A stretch of 29,307 bases of DNA. It comes from an uncultured Lachnospiraceae bacterium (GTDB lineage: Bacteria > Bacillota > Clostridia > Lachnospirales > Lachnospiraceae). Of this stretch, positions 22,847 through 29,307 are shown one piece after another. The stretch is from the NCBI GenBank assembly GCA_910588865.1, contig CAJUSJ010000047.1:1-29307 (forward strand). The letters run 5' to 3'. Position numbers and translations under genes: made by a program. Numbering within the stretch: the stretch's first letter is position 1; every line of letters begins with the position of its first letter. A model generated the notes under the pieces. It had not been told where the DNA came from, did no database searches, and was given only the letters and a program-made list of their open reading frames with translations.

Positions 22847-23576
22847 AGATAGGACAGACAGATTGGACAACTATGTGGCCATTGATATAGAGACAACAGG
22901 CCTTGATCCCAAGCGGGATAAGATCATTGAGATCGGGGCAATAAAGGTGTTGGAGGGAAAAGTGTGTCAGGAAAAACGGGGGTTTATTGATCCAAGGCAA
23001 GCCCTGACGCCGCTGATTCAGGAACTGACAGGGATCAGCGACGAGATGGTGGCTGGTGGGCCTGGGATTGAGGAGGTGGTGGAGGACTGGGAGAGCTTTT
23101 GCCGGGGACTGCCCCTCTTGGGACACAGGATCCTTTTTGACTACAGTTTCCTGAAACGGGCCGCGGTAAATTCCGGGATTGAGTTTGAAAGAGACGGTGT
23201 GGACACTCTGGCCCTGTGTCGGAAATTCATGCCCGCGGAGGAGAAGAAGAATCTGACAGCGGCCTGCGCTTATTACGGTGTGGTTCAGGGGAAAGCCCAC
23301 CGGGCCCTGGGGGATGCCTACAGTGCCCACAGGCTTTTTGAGGAGCTGAAAAACAGGCATTTTCAGGAAGACCCGGAAGCGTTTTCCCCCAAGCCATTGA
23401 TTTACAAGATAAAAAAAGAGCGGCCCGCCACAAAAAGGCAAAAAGAAGTCTTGCGGGATTTACTAAAATATCATAAAATAAATCTGGCTGTGCAGATCGA
23501 CTATATGACCAGGAACGAAGTTTCCAGGATGACGGATAAAATCATCTCACAGTACGGAAGAATAATAAAGAGGTGA
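22839..23576 (+). CDS. DEDDh 3'-5' exonuclease (DnaQ/PolC-epsilon type)
   Basis: The start at 22839 overlaps the radical SAM stop by 8 bases; GGAGG is 14 bases upstream, and ATG 22806 or TTG 22824 are alternatives. From 22839 it is 245 residues. The exonuclease domain (about 10-175) has AIDIETTGLD (Asp16, Glu18), LLGHRILFDYSFLKR (second Asp) and AHRALGDA (His and Asp), so all DEDDh residues are present. The C-terminal about 60 residues are basic (KKERPATKRQKEVLRDLLKY) and may bind nucleic acid. It is not the polymerase-associated PolC but a free-standing exonuclease, likely for repair or RNA/DNA trimming. Confidence 0.9.
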   Translation: MGRDRTDRLDNYVAIDIETTGLDPKRDKIIEIGAIKVLEGKVCQEKRGFIDPRQALTPLIQELTGISDEMVAGGPGIEEVVEDWESFCRGLPLLGHRILFDYSFLKRAAVNSGIEFERDGVDTLALCRKFMPAEEKKNLTAACAYYGVVQGKAHRALGDAYSAHRLFEELKNRHFQEDPEAFSPKPLIYKIKKERPATKRQKEVLRDLLKYHKINLAVQIDYMTRNEVSRMTDKIISQYGRIIKR

Positions 23577-23582
23577 ACGAGA

Positions 23583-23696
23583 ATGATGTTTGATTTCAAT
23601 AATAAAAAGAACAGGAAGATCGTGTCTTCCATCATTGTGATCCTGCTGGTGCTGGCCATGGTGGCGCCCATGGTTCTCAGTGCCCTGACATACTGA
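23583..23696 (+). CDS. 37-residue single-pass membrane protein
   Basis: ATGATG at 23583 opens a short frame that ends with TGA at 23696. It encodes MMFDFNNKKNRKIVSS, then a hydrophobic helix (IIVILLVLAMVAPMVLSAL) and a final TY. AGAGG lies 9 bases before it, at the end of the exonuclease gene. Basic residues before the helix predict a cytoplasmic N-terminus. The VanW gene starts 32 bases later with its own site, so it sits inside an operon. Its function is unknown. Confidence 0.7.
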   Translation: MMFDFNNKKNRKIVSSIIVILLVLAMVAPMVLSALTY

Positions 23697-23728
23697 GGAT
23701 ATACCGGCAGGCGGTTTGAGGAGAGAAT

Positions 23729-25456
23729 ATGAAGAATCGGATATTGACGGCAAGTCTGGCGGCCGCGTGGATCAGCCTTGCCATGGCACCACCTCTGACC
23801 GGGTGGGCAGAGGTGGTGCCGGACGGGCTTTCTGTGGGCGGCCAGTCTATTGGTGGACTGGATACAGAAGAGGCGAGACAGAAGATTGAGGATTACGCGG
23901 CAGACATATCCGCGCAGACAGTGATATTGGATGTTGACGGCACGCTGCTGGAGACCACGGTGGAGGGTCTGGGATTTACATGGAATAACCCGGATGTAGT
24001 GGAAGAATCCATAGAAGAGTACGAGACAGGCAACATTGTTCAGAGATACATGAAGCAGAAAGACTTAAGCCGTGATCCGGTGAATATACCGTTAGATATG
24101 GCGGCGGACAAAGAGGAAGTGGTCAGTTTAGTGGAGAACTGGTGCGCTCCTTTGATCAGGGAAGCTCAGGATGCTTCTATTACCAGGGAGAACGGCCAGT
24201 TTGTGGTGACACCATCCCAGACCGGTCTGACAGTGGATGCTCAGGCCACAGGGGAGGCCATCTTCTCGGCCCTGGAGGGAGATTTAAGCCAGCCTGTGAC
24301 AGTGAAGGCCGCGGTGACGGTGACGGAACCGGCAAGAACCACGGAGATGCTGTCTCAGATCCAGGATGTGCTGGGGACCTTTTCCACGGATTTCAGCACC
24401 AGCGGCCAGGCAAGATCCACCAATTTAAAGGTGGGGGCCGCCAAGATCAACGGCCATGTGCTGATGCCGGGGGAGACTCTGTCCGGGTATGAGTGCATGC
24501 AGCCATTTACCAGGGCCAATGGGTACGCGTCAGCCGCGGCCTATGAAAACGGTCAGGTGGTGGACAGTATAGGGGGCGGCGTGTGCCAGATCGCCACTAC
24601 TCTCTACAACGCGGCTCTGTACGCGGAGATGGAGATCACCCAGAGGCAGAACCACTCCATGGTGGTCAGCTATGTGCCGCCGTCCAATGACGCGGCCATC
24701 GCGGGAACTTACAAGGATATCAAGATCACCAACCCCTATGACACTCCCATCTATGTGGAGGGAGGGACCAGCGGGCGGACCCTGACCTTTACCATCTACG
24801 GGAAAGAGACCAGGCCGGCTAACCGCACAATCAAGTTCCAGTCCGAGACACTGAGCGTCCAGGATCCGGGGGAACCTATTACCCAGGTGGATCCATCCCT
24901 TGCCCCGGGAGCCAGGGTAAGGGTGCAGTCGTCCCACAGGGGACTGAAATCCAGGCTGTGGAAATGTGTTTATATAGACGGAGTGGAGACAGAGAGGACT
25001 CTTCTCCATACGGATACCTATAACGCGTCAAAGGCTGTGTACAGGGTAGGGCCGGCAGCTCCGGCGGTTCAGCCTACGGATATACCGCCAGCCCAGGGAG
25101 AGGCAGGCCAGGAGACTCCGGCCCCCGGGGAGGGAGGAGACCAGACGGTGCCACAGACCCCGGATCAGGGAGAAGGGGCCCCGGGTCAGACAGAAGCTCC
25201 GGCTCAGGGGACGCCGGGAGGCCAGACAGAAACTCCGGCTCCAGAAGGGCCGTCAGAAGGTCAGACTGCGCCCCCGGCTCCATCCCAGGGAGGAGCGGCG
25301 GAAGGTCAGACAGCGCCCCCGGTTCCGGCTCAGACAGGAGCGGCGGAAGGTCAGGCAGCGCCCCAGGCTCCGGCTCAGGGAGGAGCGGCAGAAGGTCAGA
25401 CGGAGGTTCAGGCCCCGGCAGCCCCGGCGGAACCTCAGCCGTCACCTGGAGTCTGA
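23729..25456 (+). CDS. VanW family protein with peptidoglycan-binding-like and G5-like domains
   Basis: GAGGAGA lies 5 bases before the ATG. The 575 residues have a signal peptide (1-28). Two PG_binding_4-like regions follow (about 30-210, GLSVGGQSIGGLDTEEARQK, ITRENGQFVVTPSQTGLTVD). The VanW domain (about 225-350) has SGYECMQPFTRANGY, IGGGVCQIATTLYNAAL, RQNHSMVVSYVPP and KITNPYDTPIYV. A G5-like domain (about 365-440) comes next. The last 130 residues are Pro/Ala/Gly/Gln-rich repeats of about 16-20 residues (GGAAEGQTAPP variants), probably a wall-spanning tail. VanW-type proteins are envelope proteins of unclear activity. No vancomycin cluster is nearby, so a resistance role is not implied. 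Confidence 0.92.
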   Translation: MKNRILTASLAAAWISLAMAPPLTGWAEVVPDGLSVGGQSIGGLDTEEARQKIEDYAADISAQTVILDVDGTLLETTVEGLGFTWNNPDVVEESIEEYETGNIVQRYMKQKDLSRDPVNIPLDMAADKEEVVSLVENWCAPLIREAQDASITRENGQFVVTPSQTGLTVDAQATGEAIFSALEGDLSQPVTVKAAVTVTEPARTTEMLSQIQDVLGTFSTDFSTSGQARSTNLKVGAAKINGHVLMPGETLSGYECMQPFTRANGYASAAAYENGQVVDSIGGGVCQIATTLYNAALYAEMEITQRQNHSMVVSYVPPSNDAAIAGTYKDIKITNPYDTPIYVEGGTSGRTLTFTIYGKETRPANRTIKFQSETLSVQDPGEPITQVDPSLAPGARVRVQSSHRGLKSRLWKCVYIDGVETERTLLHTDTYNASKAVYRVGPAAPAVQPTDIPPAQGEAGQETPAPGEGGDQTVPQTPDQGEGAPGQTEAPAQGTPGGQTETPAPEGPSEGQTAPPAPSQGGAAEGQTAPPVPAQTGAAEGQAAPQAPAQGGAAEGQTEVQAPAAPAEPQPSPGV

Positions 25457-25637
25457 GCGCGGCCGGAGCCTGACAAAAGGCCGTCAAGGTGGGTGAGAAA
25501 GAAGTTTCCGTGAAAGCGGCAGGATACAGACCAGGAGACGGAGGCAGAGATTGATCTGTTCCCAGGCACAGTGTCTTCTGGTTCTGAAATCCATTTCCCA
25601 TTCCCGGCGTGAAGACAGGCAGAAAGGGGCAGAAGAT

Positions 25638-26228
25638 ATGCGGCTTATAGAGAGAGAACCCAGAGGGGTTATGATGCCGGGCAATGATCTGGTCGCGGCA
25701 GGTTTCGCGGGCCGGGAGGGAGCCAGGCTCATAGCCAGGGCCAGGGAAGAAGAGCTTCTCGGCTGGTTTTCCCGGGATTACATAAGACGGATTCAGGAGG
25801 AAGATTGTTTTACCATGGACCACAAGTCTCCGCCCTGGCGCAAGTACGGGGCTTTGGAGTGGGAAGAAGTCAGCGAGGGCGGTATTCTTACCGCCCTTTG
25901 GAATCTGTCGGGAGCGTATATGCTGGGGTTTGAGATCCATCTCCACCAGATCCCTGTGAAACAGGAGACCATTGAGGTGTGCGAGAGATATGATCTGAAC
26001 CCCTACCGTCTTTACAGCAAAAACTGTGTCATCGCGGCAGCGGAAAACGGCGGCCATCTGGTGAGGCGTCTTTGTGAGGCGGGGATCCCGTCAGCGGTCA
26101 TCGGCATGGTCAGCCAGGGCATCAGGAGAGAGATCCGCTACAGCCAGGTCAGGGGATATTTGGAGCGGCCGAGAGAGGATGAGCTCTATAAGATACTGGC
26201 AAAGGAGTTCCCGCTTACAGCCACTTAG
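25638..26228 (+). CDS. Stand-alone AIR-synthase C-terminal-like protein
   Basis: The start at 25638 has AAGGGG nearby; the frame upstream to 25551 has no site. The 196 residues contain EGGILTALWNLSGAYMLGFE, HLHQIPVKQETIEVCERYDL, NPYRLYSKNCVIAAAENGG and GIPSAVIGMV. This is the order of conserved blocks in the C-terminal half (AIRS_C) of the PurM/HypE/ThiL superfamily. The ATP-binding N-terminal half is absent, replaced by about 60 residues (GNDLVAAGFAGREGARLI) that do not look like AIRS. It is therefore unlikely to be a complete kinase or ligase. The 181 bases before it show nothing I can name. Lrp and an aminotransferase follow on the same strand. Confidence 0.65.
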   Translation: MRLIEREPRGVMMPGNDLVAAGFAGREGARLIARAREEELLGWFSRDYIRRIQEEDCFTMDHKSPPWRKYGALEWEEVSEGGILTALWNLSGAYMLGFEIHLHQIPVKQETIEVCERYDLNPYRLYSKNCVIAAAENGGHLVRRLCEAGIPSAVIGMVSQGIRREIRYSQVRGYLERPREDELYKILAKEFPLTAT

Positions 26229-26287
26229 GAGCCTGTTGTATGGAGCCTGGGAGTTTTTGCTGAATACATGAGAAAATGGAGGAAATC

Positions 26288-26770
26288 ATGAGAGAGAAGA
26301 TTTTGGCGGTTATAGAAAAGAACAGCAGGATTGACATCAGGGATCTTGCTATTTTGCTGGGAGAGAGCGAGGCGGCGGTGGCCAATGAGATCGCGGACAT
26401 GGAGAAGGAACACATTATCTGCGGATATCACACCCTGATCAACTGGGACAATACCAGCGATGAGAAGGTCATGGCCCTTATAGAGGTGAAGGTGACTCCC
26501 CAGAGGGGCATGGGATTTGACAAGATCGCGGAGAGGATCTACCAGTACAGCGAGGTGAACGCGGTGTACCTGATGTCAGGGGCCTATGATTTTACTGTGT
26601 TCATTGAGGGAAAAACCATGCGCCAGGTGGCGTTGTTTGTGTCGGAGAAGCTTTCCACTTTGGATTCCGTACTCAGCACGGCAACCCATTTTGTGCTGAA
26701 AAAGTACAAGGACCACGGTACCGTGCTGGTACAGGAAGTTCACGATGAAAGGATGTTGATCACACCATGA
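26288..26770 (+). CDS. Lrp/AsnC family transcriptional regulator
   Basis: The start at 26288 is preceded by GGAGG with a 5-base gap; ATG 26276 has none. The 160 residues have an N-terminal HTH (about 1-55: MREKILAVIEKNSRIDIRDL, LGESEAAVANEIADME). A RAM/AsnC ligand-binding domain (about 65-150: VMALIEVKVTPQRGMGFDKI, VNAVYLMSGAYDFTVFIEG) follows. It overlaps the aminotransferase start (ATGA), so it probably senses an amino acid and controls that enzyme's operon. Confidence 0.92.
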   Translation: MREKILAVIEKNSRIDIRDLAILLGESEAAVANEIADMEKEHIICGYHTLINWDNTSDEKVMALIEVKVTPQRGMGFDKIAERIYQYSEVNAVYLMSGAYDFTVFIEGKTMRQVALFVSEKLSTLDSVLSTATHFVLKKYKDHGTVLVQEVHDERMLITP

Positions 26771-27939
26771 GAAATCCGTTATCAGACACCATTGTCACCA
26801 TCGAGCCCTCGGGAATCCGAAAATTTTTTGACATTGTCAGCGAGATGAAGGACGCTATCTCCCTGGGCGTGGGCGAGCCTGATTTTGACACTCCCTGGCA
26901 TATCCGGGAGGAAGGGATTTACTCTCTGGAGAAGGGGAGGACTTTTTATACCTCCAACGCGGGGCTGAAGGAACTGAAAGAAGAGATCAGCAGATATCTG
27001 GACCGTTCCTGCGGCAGGGTTTACGACCCGGCAAAGGAGATCATGGTTACCGTAGGCGGCAGTGAGGCCATAGACATCGCTTTGAGGGCCATGCTGAACC
27101 CAGGGGATGAGGTGCTGATCCCTCAGCCCAGCTATGTGTCCTACGTGCCCTGCGCGGTGCTGGCAGGAGGGACGCCGGTGATCGTGGAACTGGAGGAGAA
27201 GGATCAGTTCCGGCTGACCCAGGAGAAGCTTAGGGAAAAGATCACGGACAAGACCAAGATCCTGATCCTTCCGTTTCCCAACAACCCTACGGGGGCGGTC
27301 ATGAGAAGGGAAGATCTGGAGGCCATAAGAGAGGTGGTCTTAGAGCACGACCTGTTTGTGATTTCTGATGAGATCTACAGTGAGCTGACTTATGGTTCAG
27401 AGCGCCATGTCTCCATTGTATCTCTGCCTGACATGAAGGAGAGAACCGTACTCATCAACGGATTTTCCAAATCTTATGCCATGACAGGGTGGCGGCTGGG
27501 CTATGCGGCGGCACCCCATATTATCCTGGAACAGATGTTGAAGATCCACCAGTTCGCCATCATGTGCGCGCCTACCACCAGCCAGTACGCGGCGGTTTCG
27601 GCATTGCGGAACGGGGATGGGGATGTGGCCATGATGAGGGAATCTTATGACCAGAGACGGCGGTATGTGCTTCACGCGTTTAAAGAGATGGAGCTGGAGT
27701 GCTTTGAGCCCAATGGGGCGTTTTACGCGTTTCCCAGTATCAAAAGGTTTGGCATGACATCGGACGAGTTCGCTAACCGGTTTTTGCGGGAAGAGAAAGT
27801 GGCCGTGGTGCCTGGAACCGCGTTCGGAGCCTGTGGAGAGGGCTTTTTGCGGGTTTCTTACGCATATTCCTTAAAGAGCCTGAAAGAGGCTCTGGGGCGG
27901 ATGGAGAGGTTTGTCAAACGGCTGGATGGAAAGGTATAG
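26767..27939 (+). CDS. PLP-dependent class I/II aminotransferase
   Basis: It starts within the Lrp stop (ATGA overlap). The 390 residues match the aspartate/aromatic (AspC/PatA-like) fold type I group. Motifs are LGVGEPDFDTPWHI, VGGSEAIDIALRA (PLP phosphate), PNNPTGA (Asn near 173), DEIYSEL (Asp201, Tyr204), FSKSYAMTGWRLGY with Schiff-base Lys235, and FLRVSYA with the carboxylate-binding Arg. The length and motifs are complete. The substrate is probably an aromatic, branched or acidic amino acid; sequence alone does not decide. Coupling to Lrp indicates amino-acid-responsive expression. Confidence 0.92.
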   Translation: MRNPLSDTIVTIEPSGIRKFFDIVSEMKDAISLGVGEPDFDTPWHIREEGIYSLEKGRTFYTSNAGLKELKEEISRYLDRSCGRVYDPAKEIMVTVGGSEAIDIALRAMLNPGDEVLIPQPSYVSYVPCAVLAGGTPVIVELEEKDQFRLTQEKLREKITDKTKILILPFPNNPTGAVMRREDLEAIREVVLEHDLFVISDEIYSELTYGSERHVSIVSLPDMKERTVLINGFSKSYAMTGWRLGYAAAPHIILEQMLKIHQFAIMCAPTTSQYAAVSALRNGDGDVAMMRESYDQRRRYVLHAFKEMELECFEPNGAFYAFPSIKRFGMTSDEFANRFLREEKVAVVPGTAFGACGEGFLRVSYAYSLKSLKEALGRMERFVKRLDGKV

Positions 27940-27942
27940 AGG

Positions 27943-28437
27943 ATGAATATTGTACTGTTGGAACCAGAGATGCCGGCAAATACCGGCAATATCGGAAGAA
28001 CCTGTGTGGCTACCAACACAAGGCTCCATTTAATAGAACCATTGGGATTTAAACTTAATGAGAGAGCTATTAAGAGGGCTGGGCTGGATTACTGGGACAA
28101 AGTGGATGTGATGGTGTACTGCAATTTTGAAGATTTTCTGGAGAGGAATCCGGGGGCAAGGATCTACATGGCCACCACCAAGGCCCGGAAGGTCTACGCG
28201 GAGGTCTCCTATGAGCCGGACTGCTATCTCATGTTCGGCAAGGAAAGTGCCGGGATACCGGAGGAGCTTCTTGTGGAATACCAGGACACCTGCGTGCGGA
28301 TTCCCATGTGGGGCGACATAAGGTCCCTGAATCTGTCCAACGCGGTGTCGGTGGTGCTTTATGAGGCCTTAAGACAAAATGGGTTTGAGAAAATGACTGC
28401 CATGGGTGATCTGCGCCGACTTAGCTGGAAGGAGTGA
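27943..28437 (+). CDS. trmL: tRNA (cytidine(34)-2'-O)-methyltransferase TrmL
   Basis: This SPOUT methyltransferase modifies the ribose of wobble base 34 in tRNA-Leu. The 164 residues are the normal length and show PEMPANTGNIGRTC, LHLIEPLGF, LDYWD, LMFGKESAGIPEELL, IPMWGDIRSLNLSNAVSVVLYE, the full set of knot motifs. AGAGG lies just before the ATG, 4 bases after the aminotransferase stop. The last helix ends SWKE. Confidence 0.95.
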   Translation: MNIVLLEPEMPANTGNIGRTCVATNTRLHLIEPLGFKLNERAIKRAGLDYWDKVDVMVYCNFEDFLERNPGARIYMATTKARKVYAEVSYEPDCYLMFGKESAGIPEELLVEYQDTCVRIPMWGDIRSLNLSNAVSVVLYEALRQNGFEKMTAMGDLRRLSWKE

Positions 28438-28477
28438 CGAAAATATGATATTTTTTGACAAAGAGGAGAGGAAAGTT

Positions 28478-29251
28478 ATGAAAAAGATGAAAGTGTTTTT
28501 GGCAACAATGGTAATTTCTATGTTATCGGTAATACCGGTATTTGCCGGAGAATGGAGACAAAGCAACGGACGCTGGTGGTATGAGAATGAAGATGGAGGA
28601 TATCCGGCCAGTCAATGGCAGGAGATAGGGGGGAAGCATTACTACTTTGGGGCAGACGGTTATATGCTTGAAAATACTGTTACTCCTGATGGGTATCAGG
28701 TAGGGGCAGACGGAGCGTGGATTGAGAATCCAAAGCCGGAGGCTCCGTATTATCAGCTTTTGTCGGATCCTTTGTTTTATGGTGGTGCACCAGATTATCT
28801 TGGAGATAAAAGTATTTTTCTACTTTTGGGTTATGGGGCAGATTTGTCGGATTGTGGTAGTTATTATGAATTAAATAATATAGAGTTAGATAAATATAAA
28901 GTTTATGATACGGAGAAAGAGGCGAGAAAATCTTCTTATTATAACAGAACAGGTGGGGAGATAGAAAGATTGTCTGATGGAAGATATATTGTTCATGATG
29001 ACTTATTTGATTATGATACAGTCACAGCTTATGTAGGGCCTATATACATAAATAAGGATGTAGTGGTGAAATATTATGATCATACAGATTCATCTAGAAT
29101 GCATTTGCAACATTATACATGCACATTAGAAGAGTACTTTGCCCGTTCAGGTTCTATTGAGGGCACTACAGAAGGATATATTCGTGCACGCGTAGACCAG
29201 GTTGACTCAAATGGGTATGTAACTATAATTAGCTTGTTACAAGCAGGCTGA
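28478..29251 (+). CDS. Secreted protein with cell-wall-binding repeats and an AT-rich unknown domain
   Basis: The start at 28478 (MKKMKVFLATMVISMLSV) has AGAGGAGAGG ahead and gives a signal peptide cut after VFAG; the frame from 28406 lies inside trmL. The 257 residues then have choline/glucan-binding-type repeats (about 24-85: EWRQSNGRWWYENEDGG, HYYFGADGYMLENTVTPDG, GADGAWIENP). A C-terminal domain of about 165 residues (LLLGYGADLSDCGSYYELNN, RYIVHDDLFDYDTVTAYVG) has no recognised family. From about 28740 the DNA turns strikingly AT-rich with different codon use, which suggests the unknown domain was acquired by the wall-binding module. It may be read through from trmL. Confidence 0.8.
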   Translation: MKKMKVFLATMVISMLSVIPVFAGEWRQSNGRWWYENEDGGYPASQWQEIGGKHYYFGADGYMLENTVTPDGYQVGADGAWIENPKPEAPYYQLLSDPLFYGGAPDYLGDKSIFLLLGYGADLSDCGSYYELNNIELDKYKVYDTEKEARKSSYYNRTGGEIERLSDGRYIVHDDLFDYDTVTAYVGPIYINKDVVVKYYDHTDSSRMHLQHYTCTLEEYFARSGSIEGTTEGYIRARVDQVDSNGYVTIISLLQAG

Positions 29252-29307
29252 TGTTATAGTAAACGACTTAAATAAATTAATTTTGATATTTTGGGTTACA
29301 TATGTTA

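Noticed and set aside
25196..25440. Repeats in the VanW tail as a CRISPR or regulatory array
   Set aside because: The units are in-frame Pro/Ala/Gly/Gln-rich coding repeats of variable length, without conserved repeats and unique spacers.
23729..25456. VanW as a sign of glycopeptide resistance
   Set aside because: No vanA/B, vanH, vanX, vanR or vanS relatives nearby; VanW-domain proteins are common in clostridia without resistance.

Overview
The window looks like a spore-forming Lachnospiraceae chromosome, probably of the Enterocloster / Clostridium clostridioforme type. This rests on gene order (gdpP-rplI-dnaB), strong AGGAGG ribosome sites, a sporulation amidase gene (cwlD), MecA, VanW and DUF4080 radical-SAM proteins, and secreted proteins with choline-binding-like TTPDGY modules. 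The genus is inferred from style, not proven. No tRNA, rRNA or CRISPR array was seen.

Layout. 1-2.1 kb: an Rpn-family nuclease gene followed by a second, N-terminally deleted copy, then a small HTH regulator. 2.6-6.7 kb: gdpP-rplI-dnaB (c-di-AMP hydrolysis, ribosome, replication), closed by a UUCG terminator. 6.8-8.6 kb: a MerR-like protein convergent with a class I glutamine amidotransferase. 8.6-9.6 kb: a 2[4Fe-4S] ferredoxin divergent from a DUF1858 protein, with repeat-rich DNA between them. 9.57-10.5 kb: two 83-bp structured tandem repeats and mecA. 10.7-11.3 kb: a structured, possibly non-coding transcript or leader and a small gene. 11.5-14.6 kb: a GH18/SH3 protein and a lipoprotein metallophosphoesterase. 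14.8-18.4 kb: cwlD split by an inserted element. 18.6-21 kb: a Sua5-type threonylcarbamoyl-AMP synthase and a secreted alpha/beta hydrolase. 21-25.5 kb: DUF4080 radical SAM, DEDDh exonuclease, a 37-residue membrane protein and VanW. 25.6-29.3 kb: an AIR-synthase-like protein, Lrp, aminotransferase, trmL and a secreted protein with an AT-rich tail.

Main discovery candidate. The spore-cortex amidase gene cwlD is cut within its conserved GHGG zinc-ligand motif by a 2,943-bp element. The element carries a large serine recombinase, a small overlapping ORF and a secreted cell-wall-binding protein. Both junctions carry the same 9-bp core (CGGTCATGG in cwlD orientation). Joining the flanks across that core restores an uninterrupted 238-codon cwlD. 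Joining the element's own ends creates an attP-like dyad with perfect 7-bp and 6-bp arms. This is the architecture of a skin-type element that could be excised during sporulation, with the recombinase reading in the same direction as cwlD.

A second new-looking item is a short mobile repeat with GTTACTGTTCA-type inverted ends and 8-bp direct flanking repeats. It has two complete copies and one partial copy.
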